Origin: Petrosia ficiformis
Lineage: Eukaryota > Porifera > Demospongiae > Haplosclerida > Petrosiidae
Assembly (NCBI GenBank): GCA_947044365.1
Contig: OX345641.1
Span: 5,605,847 to 5,669,846 of the forward strand
Direction: 5' to 3'
Length of the DNA stretch: 64,000 nucleotides
The notes beneath the pieces were generated by a model that was given only the letters and a program-made list of their open reading frames with translations, had not been told where the DNA came from and made no database searches. The stretch's first letter is position 1; every line of letters starts with the position of its first letter. The position numbers were made by a program, and so were the translations under genes. Shown here piece by piece: positions 34,990 through 48,294 of the stretch.

Positions 34990-35575
34990 GAATCCAATCT
35001 GTGGTATTTGAACACTGTTGTTATGCTGCTGGCCAATTGAAGCCAGCAGCGAGGCCAGTCTTTTGATTTTGCTTTTTAGCAAGGCCACCTGTGGCTGCAA
35101 TTACTAGAGGGGTGAAGGTAACATGTTCAATTTCTCTTATTCTTTGTTTATATTCAAGCCTCTTGATCTTTTCATGCTTTCTATAGCAGGAAGACAACAT
35201 TCAAAAGAGAATAGGGATCAAACACCCTAACATCAAAATAGGTCCTTTCAAAAGATCCACCACAGATACCATTTGCTGCTATATCAAGTCTGGCTCCGTC
35301 CTGACTATTACAGGATGCCCCAGACAATATCTCATTGGTTATGGTCTGTAGCTCAGGTTCCACACACACATCATGGCATGTGTAAGTTGACAATTCAATC
35401 TCTGATTTCATTGTGTCTGATTGATGGAAATCCACCTTTAGAGCAAAAAAGGGCATGTGCAATAAAGAATTTACTTCCACAGCACAGGTGGAAGGTGTTT
35501 AAGAAGGGAGCCATCCATATCTTAAGGAGACTGCATCCAAAAATGCACTCTTACGGATAGTGAAGTCATATTAGT
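34990..35575 (-). pseudogene. Decayed RT-associated retroelement C-terminal region
   Basis: Read on the minus strand, it contains in order LRYGWLPS, CHDVCVEPELQ, DGARLDIAANGICGGSF, TYFDVRVFDPYS, LSSCYRKHEK and RIREIEHVTFTPLVIAATGG. I know this string of motifs as the conserved region that follows a reverse transcriptase in a retroelement group common in sponges and cnidarians. Here the pieces lie in different frames, with at least one stop after GWLPS and a frameshift after DPYS. The fragment is dead. No clear reverse transcriptase was seen farther upstream. Confidence 0.5.
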
Positions 35576-36674
35576 GCTGTCAACCAAGTGAAACACAATT
35601 TTCTTTCGCCAAATCCGCTGCCTACCTTAGGGTGTCATGGAGGATTTCAACTAGCTCAATAGTACTGCTCAGTCTCTTTTGTTTGTGAACATTCTTTTTA
35701 GCTTCTAATTGTTTTGATAAGACCTCACCTCATAGCTGTAATATGGGTCTTGTAACAGAATTAGATGTGATAAGGCCTTAGTAACCTCAATGGAAGCGGA
35801 AAATTCTTGACCAGCAGATGAGACAGGGTTAACTATGCCATTCCACCCAATCTAGCTGGCAGGGCAAACGATGATCTTTCAATATTGTTGGGTATTGACC
35901 ATCAAGTTATGATATCTGTACATATGGTGTCTTTCATTGGTTGCTATTTAACCCATGAGTAAGAGCACCAAATCAAGTTACTAACTTAATTAATTTACAA
36001 AATCATTGAGTGACGGATAGAACAGAGCACTCTATTATCCACGGTCATGTCTAAATACTTTTAAAACCAACATTTATATTCATCAATTAGATGTTCTGGG
36101 TTTGTTCTTGTTCTATCCTTATTCTAGAATCTTCTTATCTTAACCTGTTTAAGTGACTTATTATTGTTTAGGTGTTATTTTGTGAGTGTTATTTCGGTTG
36201 CTAAAAAATTTAAAATTCTTTTAAATCAACTACATAACTCCATCACAACATTAATGGTTTCTCAATAAGAAAAATCTTCATATGTACTGGGAACTTAGAT
36301 TCTACAGTAGACCATGATGATAAATCATAGCAGTCCTGGCTCAGTGAGGATATGGTCCACCTTTTGAAAGATGTCGTTACACACAGTGTCTGGCAAGCCA
36401 TGTAATTTATAATCGTAATTTGTACTTGCCTTCCTGTAGATAATACACTAATACGTGACTTGCAAAATGACAGATAGCAACTGTTGAAACATGCTAATTG
36501 GTTAATAGTTAGCATTAGCTGTTGTAAAAATCACAATTAAATTAATATATATATATATATAATGCATCCCAATTTCGCAAAATTATATGAATATGTAATA
36601 TTTCATACTAATATAAATATATATGTATTGTAATTTTAATATTATAATTATAGCTATATATACTGTATATATAC
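35576..36674. other. Gap without recognisable gene
   Basis: It possibly holds older parts of the retroelement to its left. I can identify no motif. A minus frame at 36243-36515 is unassigned. Confidence 0.45.
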
Positions 36675-37375
36675 ATCAAAAACTGTTATTGAGCTATAAC
36701 TATTATTCATCAATCCACATATCTTCATTAATCTAAATGTCTTGATTCAGAATAGCGCTGTTGTATTAAAGAATTCACGAATCCAGTTGACACCAGTAGC
36801 TATACTATGTTCATAAATGTATTCCCAGTCCTCTTTGACGAACCAAAGTAATCCTCTTTCTGCCGCCGTTTGCTTCTCCTCTGATGTTTTATGTAAAGTA
36901 GTATGATGCCAAATATAGTATTGGCTATGTTTAGATATCTCACAGTGCCTACATATTAACTCATATGATATTAAAGTAACCTTGAGTCCAGTTTTTGCGA
37001 TACCTGTTCTGTCACAATTTTTGGTAAGTTTATTTGAACAGCCATTCTCTGGAATATACTTTATATCAAAATGGTGAAGCAATACTGTATTGATTTTACA
37101 CTGCTCACACTTTTGCCAGATGTTACATTGCTGCTGCATTCCCGCATGAATTCTATAGACAAATTATAATTCTATAATTTTTTTTAAAGTTGTTAATTAC
37201 TATACAATCATAAAGAATTAACATTGGCAAAGGAACATATTATAGAGTGGGGGCCCTAGTTTTGGCATGAGAAGTGCACCCCGAACATTTTCTGATATTA
37301 GTTATTCATGAAGGGCATGGTCAGTTAAAGTTCACTGCATCAATAAAATAATTATCACTAGACGTGACCAGACTA
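36675..37375. repeat. Segmental duplication D, copy 2
   Basis: Near-identical to 27325-28062 (for example TCCAGTTGACACCAGTAGC and GTTTGCTTCTCCTCTG). It is followed about 0.8 kb later by block E copy 2. In the first locus D lies to the right of E. Confidence 0.85.
36747..37139 (-). CDS. Unrecognised Cys-pair protein, second copy
   Basis: A 130-codon frame homologous to 27389-27823. It keeps CEQC, NGC, KNC and CRHC, with about ten substitutions over 112 residues. Its start region differs because one base is missing near the position of the first copy's SGKMCEQC, so the upstream part is read in another frame. This copy may therefore be broken at its 5' side. The homologous acceptor (TTTGTCTATAG) is kept. 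Function unknown. Confidence 0.38.
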   Translation of the reverse strand: MQQQCNIWQKCEQCKINTVLLHHFDIKYIPENGCSNKLTKNCDRTGIAKTGLKVTLISYELICRHCEISKHSQYYIWHHTTLHKTSEEKQTAAERGLLWFVKEDWEYIYEHSIATGVNWIREFFNTTALF

Positions 37376-38184
37376 TATACAAATTATAACAGGAGCCCAT
37401 AATGACGTTGACCACAAAACGTAAGAGTAGGAGCCGTAAACTACCACGCAGTTAATTAAATTGGTCAAACTATCTGTAGGGACAGGCACATTATTCTGGC
37501 ATTGCTTTCTGGCATTGCTTTCAGGCTTATCAAAGCAGGAAGCATTATGCCAGCATAATAGGATGTGGAATGTAAACTTTGGGATCAAAATACCTTTAAA
37601 CAAAGGTCATGGGATCACATAGTCGCAATTGAACATGTCTTTTCCGTACTAAACAATGATTGTTTTAATGAGCAACAACTAAATTCACTTGAAGACTACA
37701 TGTATATACAAGCATCAGTTATGTTACAATTTAAAGAAAAAAATAATAATTATGAAAATATTAATGTCTTGACTTAATCACAAGTTTAGATGACATGTAG
37801 GAGGTACTTACCATGTAATAATGGTTCAGGTGGAATTTCAATTGGTTGATGTGTAACTTCATTAGATTCTTCATGTACTATACATAAACAAATGATAAAA
37901 TTTGTGTAACTTATACTGAGTATGAAAATAATGATTATTTTTTTCTAAACACTTAATCCAGCTGTCTGTTTCATCATTCAATTTGCTCCTTGATTAATTA
38001 TTTATCACACTTATGATACTTATAATAGTTAGTAATTATGGGTGTACAATACTAGAAAGACACTTTATAAATCCTTAGTGGATTTGGATTAAAAACGAAG
38101 CCATAAAAACACTCTATGGCTTTGCAATTTGGAAATTGATAATTTTGTTGCAATAATTTTCAAGTCTACCGTCCTTAATACTTT
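37376..38184. other. Gap between duplications D and E
   Basis: AT-rich. The short frames 37373-37603 (minus) and 37565-37777 (plus) overlap and show no domain. No gene is supported. Confidence 0.45.
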
Positions 38185-40870
38185 GTCCCAAAAATACAGA
38201 GACAAACTACTTGTTGCATGTGTGGGTTGGTTATTTCATTAGGTATTCATGAGCCTAGTTAACCTTGTTAAAATGCAATTGGGTGTCAGAGTCATTAGGT
38301 TGATTTTGCATCACATGCAGCGAATTTTGATTCCTTTGTGTCGATTACAAAAATAGTGGAATCGAGATGGCTAATGGAAACAATTTTATGTGGTTGTTTG
38401 GTAGATCAAACTATATATGAATTAAGTATACAACACATTAAGTATATATACTTTACAAGACATTTTAAATTAATTTGTTTTCAATGTAATGCTGATACTG
38501 TCGAGGGCTTAAACATAACAGGCCTCATGATGTGTGTGAAGAGAAACCTTTCAGCAAGCATAACATAATATCCATAAAGACTTATGGCATGTTTTTCAAA
38601 TAACATGGAAAAATGCCATGTCTTCTTTGCGTACTGTCTTAAGGATCCTATCATGCTTTTGTCTCGTTTCCTTACAAGATTCCCTTGTCACAGATCATGA
38701 AACCTCTTTTCTTGTAGTGGTAATATTATTTATAACCTCATCGCTCCATTATGAAATTCCTTGTTTATCCATTTTGTAAGATAGATATATACACTGTATC
38801 ATATTAACAGAATTGCAATTATTTAAGTTAGGCATATTTAGGAAATTTTTTGGCCTTTTTACAGTCTATGAGACTGATTACAACCACATGGAATTCACTA
38901 CTGAATTTTGCAGTATCATGCATAATGCAATTGCTTTTAACTTAGGAAATTTAATTTCTACAGACAACATTGATTATTTTCATCAAGTGTGCACACTGAA
39001 AACACATAATTTGCAAGTAAATGTATCTTCCATGCCATTAGGGATGAATACAAAACCATACTACTATATAATGGTTATTGTGATATATACAGGGTACACA
39101 ACACAACGCAACATAAAATTGTACACGAACTTGTAAGACAATGGTGTAACACAAACATGTAATCAATGGAAACAAACAAAACTGTATGTATGTATGTATA
39201 TACAATGATAAATGTCACCCACACATACTATAGAAAACATAATGAAAACTGATGTAGGGATATCAAAACCCAAAAAGTATAAGGTCAGGAGATTAACATA
39301 ACACATTAAATTAAACAAACCACTTCCATATATATATATAACCGTACATAAGTACTTACACCACTATATAACGCAAAATACAAAGAGCTGTACTTATGTA
39401 GGGTTATATGAAAGTGGTTTGTTTAATTTTGGGTTAGCCTCCCGACCTTGTTCGCATAATTTCAGTGTTTTGACGTTCCTTTATCTTTTTCATTTTGATT
39501 TAAAATGTTTTTTATTATTTTCATTTCAATGGTTTTTTTCTAATTTGTGAATATTTTTATGTAGATATACTTGTGTGTGCAATGTCATATGAAATCATAA
39601 AACTGTAATTGCAGTACATCTCAATTTTTATATCATAATTATGTATATAGGCACAATTATGGGGCTTGTTCATCATTGAAGGTCAGTCTTTTGTGCATCA
39701 ATTATTTATGAATTGATTATCATCCTCTTTCACTTTCAGAAAATGCCATTTTTCTATTTCACTTACAGCATTGTCTGCAGTCCCACAAGAAGTAGTGTCA
39801 GTTGCTGAGTCAAATATTTGGCATTCAAATCATAATAATTATTAGTATACAATAGTTTTAATATAATATTTATTTGCTTACAAATTTTATTACTATGCTT
39901 ATGGCTCCAATGTAACAAGTACTTTCTCTCTTTTTGGTGACAGTAACAGTACGAATGCAACTGGAATAATGCTAGAAGTATTGTAAAATGATTTGTATGG
40001 AGAATAATAATATAATAATAAAACGAGAAGGAATATTTTGTCAGTTTTGCCACTCTGAGCCTCTTCTCTACCATAACAACAATCTTTGGCAATCCACTAC
40101 ACTCTCTGATTGCAACCAAACTACAAGTACACCCCGCCCCACCTTGCTTGGATTGATAATGATCATATACATGTTAATTGTAACGCTACAAAAAGCATAC
40201 TTTATTTAAATGTAAACATAAAGACAGTTATGTTTGGTTATTATGGTACGTAGGAGACTGGAAGAGATTACAGCCAAGGGAATAAACATATGACCTCATA
40301 AATAATTTATGCATCATAAAAACTCTCCATTAGTACTTCATACACCACATTGTGTGCTTAGCCAGACCCTTTGCAGAGGGTCTGGCTAAATAAGCAAGAT
40401 TACATATGCTAGTAGAATTGCAGCCTACCCTGTGCACATGTAACTATAAGATTCACATGGTAAAATAAGATCTATTCCAACTCAGTCATGTGATCAGTTT
40501 GTGTTTCTAACATGCATGTCTAACATGTTAGCTATGAATTGTTGATAAACCCTGCTAATGTACAATATGAATATAATCACTAGTAGAATGCAAGTAGAAT
40601 ATGTGATGAACCATTTAATAATTCTACTCAGAGTCTTGTCATCCTACTAGTACGTAGATGCTACTAGTATTGAAGTTATCAATACATGCAATATCTGTAA
40701 CTTCAGCTGTAAGTGTATTTCATTTTGTGTATGTATGTCGCTTTCAGGGGAAACCATGGACAATCTGAATATAATTACACTGGACAGATTGTTTCGACCT
40801 ATTGGGTCTCATCAGCATGGTGTATCCCAATTTTACAATCCAATATATTGGATAGAATGACACATAATGT
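38185..40870. repeat. Segmental duplication E, copy 2, interrupted
   Basis: Collinear with 24075-25740 up to about 38720 and again from about 39940. The extra 1.2 kb between holds family F copy 2 (39240-39500). The right end is composite repeat part B (40650-40870). Confidence 0.78.
39240..39500. mobile_element. Palindromic MITE, family F, copy 2
   Basis: The inner arms TTAAACAAACCACTTCC and GAAAGTGGTTTGTTTAA pair exactly except for one base and a (TA)n expansion. The pairing continues outward as TCAAAACCC / GTGTTTTGACG and AAGGTCAGGAG / TCCCGACCTT. The whole unit is thus a palindrome of about 260 bp inserted into duplication E. Confidence 0.75.
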
Positions 40871-40934
40871 ATGTTGTAATTTTGACCTATTTTTCAAAAA
40901 AGGAACCTCTTTCTGTAAACTAATTTGGTCAAAT

Positions 40935-41985
40935 TGGATGGATGGATAAAAGGGATGAAATAGATAGATGGATGTGCAGATGGATTGATGGATGGATGGA
41001 TGGATGGATGGATGGATGGATGGATGGATGGATGGGTGTATCAATGGAGGAATGACGGATGGATGGATGGGTGTATCAATGGATGGATAGATGGATAGAT
41101 GGATTGATGAATAGATTCATAGATGGATGGATAGATGGATGGGTAGATGGATGGATGGATTGATGTATAGATGATATATAAATGACGGATAGATGGATGG
41201 ATGAATGGATGGATGGACAAAAGGGATGAAATAGATAAATGCTTCAATAGATGGATAGATGTATTGATGGATGGGTGTATGAATGGATGGATGAATAGAT
41301 GGATGTATGGATGGATGGGTGTATCAATGAATGGATAGATGGATAGATGGATGGATGGATGTATGGATGGATGGATGAAATTGATAGATGCATCGATAGA
41401 TGGATGGATGGATAGATGGATGGATAGATAAATGGATGGATAGACAGAAAGATAAAAGAGATGAAATAGAATGATGGATGTACCAGGTGCCGAAGGATTG
41501 ATGGATGGATGGACGGATGGATGGATTGATGGATGGATGGACAGATGGATGGATGTATGGATGGATGGACAGATGGATGGGTATATGAATGGATAGATGG
41601 ATGGATGGATGAATGGATGGATGGATAAAAGGGATGAAATAGATAGATGGATGGATGGGTGTATTAATGGATGGATGGATAGATGGATGGATGGATGGAT
41701 TGATAGGTGTATAGATGGATGGATAGATGGATGGATGGATGGATGGGTGTATCAATGGATGGATGATGGATGGATGGAAGGGTGGATGGGTGTAACAATG
41801 GATGGATGGATGGATGGATAGATGGATGGGTGTATCAATGGATGGATGGATGGAAGGATAGATGGATGGATGGATGGATTGATGTATGGGTAGAAGGATG
41901 GATGGATTGATGTATAGATGATGTATAGATGACAGATGGATCGATAGATGGATGGATGGGCAATAGATGGATGGAAATAAATCAA
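40935..41985. repeat. GGAT array, about 1.05 kb, with higher-order units
   Basis: GGAT units are interrupted at intervals by AAAAGGGATGAAATAGATAG (40940, 41220, 41450, 41630) and by GGATGGGTGTATCAATGG (41030, 41070, 41310, 41750, 41830). The array therefore has a higher-order pattern above the 4-bp unit. Open frames on both strands are trivial HPSI or GWMD repeats. Confidence 0.9.
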
Positions 41986-41989
41986 GATG

Positions 41990-42360
41990 GTACTATGAAT
42001 GAATGGAAAAAGGTTAGATTAGAGTAGATGAATGAATGGAAATTAGATGTGGGTGATAGTGAAATTTTAACTATCACGATATTTAATAGATACATGTACT
42101 TGAACGACAGTCAATACTATCATAATAGTGAAACTATAATTTATATACATATTCTGATTATCTACCATTTGTAGCAGAGTAACCAAGTACTCCACGTACC
42201 ACTATTAGAGACCTCCAATAGAGACACTTGCAGGTCTTCATCAAGATCAATCTCATCTCGTGGGAAAGTTGAGGCAAGACAATGTTAAATGCACATGCCG
42301 AAACCACATGTCCACTATCACAATAGTCACACTATTGCTATTATCACCCAGTCCTAATGG
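41990..42360. repeat. Dispersed repeat L, copy 1
   Basis: It runs from ATCAAGATGGTACTATGAAT through GGGTGATAGTGAAATTTTAAC to ACTATTGCTATTATCACCCA. The same series is at 50830-51245, and its first part is at 52738-52820. Each copy begins at the end of a GGAT array. Confidence 0.8.
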
Positions 42361-42900
42361 AAATATAAATGGATGAATGGATGAACGAATGAATGGATGA
42401 ATGAATGGATGGATTGATGGATATGTAGACAGATACATGGGTGGATGCAAAGTTGGATGGATAGATGGATGTATGACTAGATGAAAGAAAACATAGTTGC
42501 TTATATGAATGGACTGATGAATGGAAAGATAGTGGGAAAAATGGATGATTGGATGGATGGATAGAAGGATGAATGAATGGATAGATGGATGGATGTATGA
42601 ATACAGTTGGTTATACAGTATAAGTGGATGGATAGAAAAGATACCTGTACTAGGTGAAAGTATGGATGAATGAATGGATGGATGGATGGAAAGATGGATA
42701 GGTAGATTTATGAATAGATAAAAGGATATTTAGATGGATGGAGGGATGAATAGGAGGATGAATAGATGAATGGATGGATAGATAGAAGGATACATGGAAA
42801 TATAGATGATTGTATGAATGGATGGAGAATGTAAGGATAGATTGATACAGTGTAGATAGATAGATGATTGAATGGATGAAAAGATGTATATACAGAAGGA
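42361..42900. repeat. Degenerate GGAT/GAAT array
   Basis: Tetranucleotide units are much decayed (GGAT, GAAT, AGAT) with insertions. No gene. Confidence 0.82.
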
Positions 42901-43490
42901 TGCTGCCACCTCCTTCAGTATACTACAGTGTATCTTCATGTTACCTTTATGTACCTTTTGGTATTAACAAATATGATACAATTCATTAATAATTGTTGGT
43001 GAGTCTTCTAATTAGTATGTACATATACATGTATAATATCCAGCCAGGATTCATCAGTACAGGATGTAATTTGATAAATATTGAGTATGATCCTATCATA
43101 AGTATGTTACATGTATTTGTGATCCGATACTGATTCAAGTCCGTTGTACAATCCTAGACTCATAGACTTTCCCACATCCCCTCTAAATATAATTATGATG
43201 AAACCCTTAAGTCATGAATGAATCAAACCAAAAAGGAAAAGTTATTGTCATTCAGTAGATGATTAGAAAAATGTTCAAAACGTCAGTTCTAAAATTAATC
43301 ACAATCCCATTTTATCAGCACTGTTTGATAAGTATACATACAATCATACTTGTGTTATGTCATACTTCAATTCTACAATTATACCTAATTATACTATATA
43401 CATGTATAAATATTACATATACACCTGTACATGTAAATATTATATATATGTATATACATCATTATATATAAACTTATATTGAATAAACAA
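42901..43490. other. Gap without recognisable gene
   Basis: AT-rich, with TACATGTA motifs near 43020 and 43400-43460. The short plus frame at 43259-43471 is low-complexity. Confidence 0.5.
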
Positions 43491-43494
43491 AAAA

Positions 43495-43790
43495 CACTTT
43501 AAAAATGAAGGAGTATGTTGGGATATATGTCAAACAGAAAAAGCCCAGTAACAAGATTGGGGATGGTACATGTACCTTAGCCACAAATGTAAGCACAACT
43601 TCCACATAACAACCATTACACAAGTACTGCTTCTTTGTGTTTCACCTTTACTCTTGCTATATATACTTATGTAGGGTTGTTATGTGAAGCCGTGTTTACT
43701 TTTCTGGCTTTATAATTTTTGTTTACATATTTTATTTGCGGAAGTGTTTATGTAATCTTTTAGTGTATATTCTACATAATTATATTCACT
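43495..43790. mobile_element. Palindromic MITE, family F-like, copy 3
   Basis: ACTTCCACATAACAACC at 43598 pairs with GGTTGTTATGTGAAG at 43675. ACAAGTACTGC pairs loosely with TATACTTATGTAGG. It is a diverged subfamily that shares the CATAACAACC core with copy 4. Confidence 0.6.
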
Positions 43791-43879
43791 ATGTAAAAAT
43801 GTAAAATAGACTATAAAACTTATCGGTTTTGTAGAACAGCATCATATTCATCTTAATTAATAGGTGAGGTCTATTACAA

Positions 43880-44055
43880 ATGGCATCCTATCATATACAG
43901 GTTACTATCATATACAGGTTACTATCATATGCATCAAATGCAGGTTGCTATAGTATGTGGGTTACTATCATTATCATATACAGGTTACTATCATATGCAT
44001 CATATGCAGGTTGCTATCGTGGGTTGCTATAGTATGTGGGTTACTATCATATACT
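43880..44055. repeat. Minisatellite of GGTTACTATCATATACA type
   Basis: Units of about 17-22 bp (GGTTACTATCATATACA, GGTTGCTATAGTATGTG) are repeated about eight times with small differences. Confidence 0.82.
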
Positions 44056-45108
44056 TTTTTGGGGAAAATAGTAATTTGGTATAATTATTTTAAATCGTCT
44101 CTATATATTAGCAAAGATTTCAGCTTACCACATGGAATTTAAATGTATGGGTGGCCATATGTTTTGGTGCCATCTCTACATAGAGGGTACTACCATACTA
44201 AATATAATAATAATAATAATAATAATTGTAATTATATAATTATTATATTATAAATCATATATAACAGCCACATCAAAGTTACTGACAGGTGTTATATACG
44301 CGATATACACCCAACCACAGGTGGATATGTACGTAACCACAGGGCTGATATAAGACCTATAATGATATCGATAATAAATTGCATTAGTCTGAGCATGCGC
44401 AGTGGAAGTTGTAAATTGAAGAGTTGGAGACGAGTTGTTTACAAATGGAAAAAGGAGTGTAGAGCTGTTATAAATAACACAATCAATATACACATGTACT
44501 AATTGAATTAACATATCATATAGGGGAAATAATTAAGCAGGGATAAATATACGCAAAATTTCGTGAATCCACCATAAATACTACCTAACCAAACTTATTA
44601 GTTATTACATCATTAACGACTCATGTGAGCTGTTTTTAAGCACGTGGTGGCAAGAGAATTCTTGTGTTGAATCCATGTGAGGGAAAGGGCCACCGATCTC
44701 ACTGAAATCACTAGTGATAAATCCATGTTGGACATGCTTACATGAATGTGTATGGAAACAAAACCACTGCTAGAAAGCATAGTGAAGAGTGAGACATTTT
44801 AAAAGTTAAATCTTAGAAATCACTAATTGTTTCTGTTATTTCGATGAAATTTTGATGACTTCACCAAATTTTGTCCTTGTCTAATTATTTCCCTTTATGG
44901 TATTAATTGAGTGTATTAATTTTAGCAATTTTAGCAACTAATATATCAACTGCTAAAATTACTACACACTAAAAAAATTGTTTTGTGATCACTTTATCGG
45001 GCACATTAGGTGTGGCTCAGAATTTGCTAAAATTAATGCATTCTAAATCCGAGCATTTAATAATCGCGACATATGATAGTGACATAACAATCTGTCTAAA
45101 ATTTACAA
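44056..45108. other. Gap without recognisable gene
   Basis: AT-rich, with (AAT)n near 44200-44225. The minus frame 44248-44514 has no domain. No gene is supported. Confidence 0.5.
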
Positions 45109-45144
45109 TCACTTTTCAATTGTACGACAATTACTGTACAAAAG

Positions 45145-47132
45145 GAATGAAATAGATAGATGGCCGGATGGGTGTATGAATGGCTGGATGGATGGATAGA
45201 TGGATAGATGGATGGATAAACAGGAAGATAGATGGATGTGTAGATGAGCGGATGAATGAATAAATGGATAAATGGATGTATGGATGGATTGATTGATTGA
45301 TGGATAGATGGATAGGTGTATGAATGGATGGATGAATAGATGGATGGATGGATAGACAGAAAGACAAATAGACAGATGGATGGGTAGATGGGTGGATGAA
45401 TGGATGAATGTATGGATGGATGGACAGATGGATGGGTGTATGAATGGATGGATGGATGGATGGATGGATGGATGGATGGATAAAGGGATGGAATAGATAG
45501 ATGGATGTGCAGATGGATAGATGGATTGATGGATGGATGGATGTATGGATGGATGGATGGATGGACAGATGGATGAGTGTATGGATGGATGGATGGATAG
45601 ATGGATGGATGGATGGAAGGATAGATGGATGGATGGATAGACAGAAAGATAAATAGATAGATGGATGGGTAGATGGGTGGATGTATGGATGAATGTATGG
45701 ATGGATGGACAGATGGATGAGTGTATGAATGGATGATGGATAGATGGATGGATGAATGGATGGATGAATGGATGGATGAATGGATGGATGAATGGATAAA
45801 AGGGTAGGAATAGATAGCTGGATATGCAGATAGATAGATGGATTGATAGATGGATGGATGTATTGATGAATGGACGGACAGATGGAAGGGTGTATAAATG
45901 GATGGATGGATAGATGGATAAAAGAGCTGGAATAGATAGATGCATCAATAGAGAGATGGATGGATAAATAGATAGATGGATGGAGAGATGGATAGATGGA
46001 TGGATAGACAGAAAGATCAAAGTGATGAAATAGATAGATGGATGAGCAGACGGATGGATGGGTTGATGGGTGGATAGATGGATGGAGAGACAGGAAGATA
46101 AATAGGTAGATGGATCGGTGGATGGGCAGATGAATGAATAAATGGATAGATGGATGGATGGATGGATGGATGGATGGATGCATGGATGAATTGATTGATT
46201 GATGGATGTAGATAGGAAGAGAAAAGGGATGAAACGGATAAATGGATGGGTGTATGAATGGATGGATGGATAGATGGATGGATGGATGGATGGATAGACA
46301 GAAAGATAAATAGATAGATGGATGGGTAGATGGGTGGATGAATGTATGGATGGATGGATGGATGGATAAAAGGGATGGAACAGATAGATGCATCAATAGA
46401 TAGATGGATGGATAGATGGATAGATGGATGGAAAGACAAAAAGATCAAAGAGGGATGGCTAGATGGGTGGATAAATGGACAAATGAATGGATAGATGGAT
46501 GGATAGATGAATGTACAAATGATAGATAGATGGATGGATGGATGGATGGACGGATGAATAGATGGATGGATGGATGGATGGTTGGATGGATGGATAGATA
46601 AATGGATGAATAGACGGATAGAAGGATGGATAGATGGATTGATGGATGGATAGACAGAAAGATAAAAGGGATGAAATAGATTAATGTATGGATTGATGGA
46701 TGACATTGATTACATTAAAACTCACCTCAATTCCATGAGGTAAACCTTGTAACTTCAAACAGAAAGAAGAGTATTCTTATCAGGTAGAATGAATCTGGTA
46801 ATGAAAATGGCTTTGATGTACATGTACATGAATGCTTCATAATGATTGTCTCCAAAGCTCCTGCCAGAGGAGAAAAGGGAAATTGAGGAATATAAAGAAA
46901 CATTATAATAGAACATATATACTGTACATATTATACAGGAAAAATAAATGATTTGTAATCACTAATAATAACATGCTAATTAATGACTCTCATTTCTGAA
47001 ACTAACAACACAAATGTAATATTATTATCACAGTATGATAGTACATGTGTACTCTTTGTAGGAATGACATGGAAAAAACGGGACAACACCACATTTCATC
47101 CATCCATCCGTCTGTCCATCCATCTATCATAT
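45145..47132. mobile_element. Core C flanked by inverted GGAT/ATCC arrays, copy 3 (longest array)
   Basis: A 1.57-kb GGAT array (45145-46710) contains higher-order spacers (GGATAGACAGAAAGATAAA and GGGATGAAATAGATAGATGG types). It is followed by a 387-bp core (CATTAAAACTCACCTCAATTCC ... CAACACCACATTTC) and a short CATCC run (47098-47132). The minus-strand frames of 229-421 codons here are HPSI tandem repeats arising from the array. Confidence 0.85.
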
Positions 47133-47309
47133 CTAGGGGACTGATTTACATACATGTAACACATTTGATGAAAAGTCTACTTTAAGATATTCATCACTCA
47201 ATCATTTTATACAGGATTCAACGACATATTGTATTCAGTTAGAGTAGTCATTAGGCTTTTTAGTGAACACATTTTGCTAGCTTCCTATACAAAATGGCTG
47301 AATGTAAGA
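47133..47309. repeat. Composite repeat right flank
   Basis: Shares TTTTATACAGGATTCAA, GTAGTCATTAGGCTTTTTAG and AAAATGGCTGAATGTAAGAA with the other right flanks. Confidence 0.75.
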
Positions 47310-47880
47310 AATTCCTCAAATAATTAATTATACAAGCAATGACACCATTTTATATGGAAAGTCATGTGACATAAGATAGTATGGTATTATATAAATAGGA
47401 TATAGGAATGAGAATATCATGTGCAATGATACCTTTTGAATTCTTCGAAGTAATTACAGAGATGTTATACTTTAAGAAGACTGATACATGAAGAAAAAGC
47501 ATCTATGATTGGTGATTACAATACATTTATTTTTCCTCATTTATTATTCTATGATTGCTTTGTAATAACTAATAATTATTGATGATGATTATCTCATCTC
47601 TGAAACCCAATAACATAATAAATATCCTACAAATACACATGTAGTCATACCCATATTCTGGTTATCAGTGTCATTACTGAAGACAAGCTGTTAGTGATAC
47701 ATTATAAAGTTCTCATTCATCAGATTATGATGAGCAACCTCTAGTTGAAAGTCATAACTTATATTGTACATGTATTATCACTTCCTAACAGCTATTTGCA
47801 CTCTATGGTATAATAATGGCTTGTTGAAACATTTCCTAATGGAGTCATTGGGCTCCACCTATTTAATTAATATTTATTGT
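47310..47880. repeat. Dispersed repeat H, copy 1 (recent duplicate of 51780-52340)
   Basis: Long runs such as GTGATTACAATACATTTATT and TCATCAGATTATGATGAGC are identical in both copies across about 550 bp, in the same orientation. Few differences are visible, so the copies are young or homogenised. Confidence 0.88.
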
Positions 47881-48294
47881 CCTTAATAAAACATTCCTGT
47901 ACTGTAAATGTAGTACACACTACTACATGTATATCATCTACCATAGTACACATGCATTATGCATAGATACAAGATGGGGACTTTGGTTTGGATGGATAGC
48001 TGGACAGATGGAGAGATAAACGGATGAAATGGATAGATGGATAAGTGGATGAATAAAAATCACTTATCCCCAAAAAAGCATAGAGATTGACATGGATGGA
48101 AGGATGTGGACAGATACGTAATGTAAGTGTATATGTAAGCATATCTACTAAAGTCAGTCAAGTCACCAGCTTGTGTTTTTTTAACATGCAAACCCAAATA
48201 TTACATACAAAGCAAGTAGAATCTGAATAGTATCACTAGTATATAGAATCCAAGTTGAATCAATGATTCTACTAAGATATATAAAAGTCATTCT

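Noticed and set aside
41324..41985. HPSI/DGWM frames in the 41-kb array on both strands
   Set aside because: Same artefact of the tetranucleotide array.
43880..44055. CRISPR-like spaced repeats
   Set aside because: The units are direct tandem repeats without unique spacers, and the window is eukaryotic. It is a minisatellite.
45109..46706. Minus-strand open frames up to 421 codons made of HPSI repeats
   Set aside because: They are the translation of the GGAT tetranucleotide array. A 4-bp repeat read in threes has a 12-nt cycle without stops, so length is no evidence of coding. Both strands and several frames are open.
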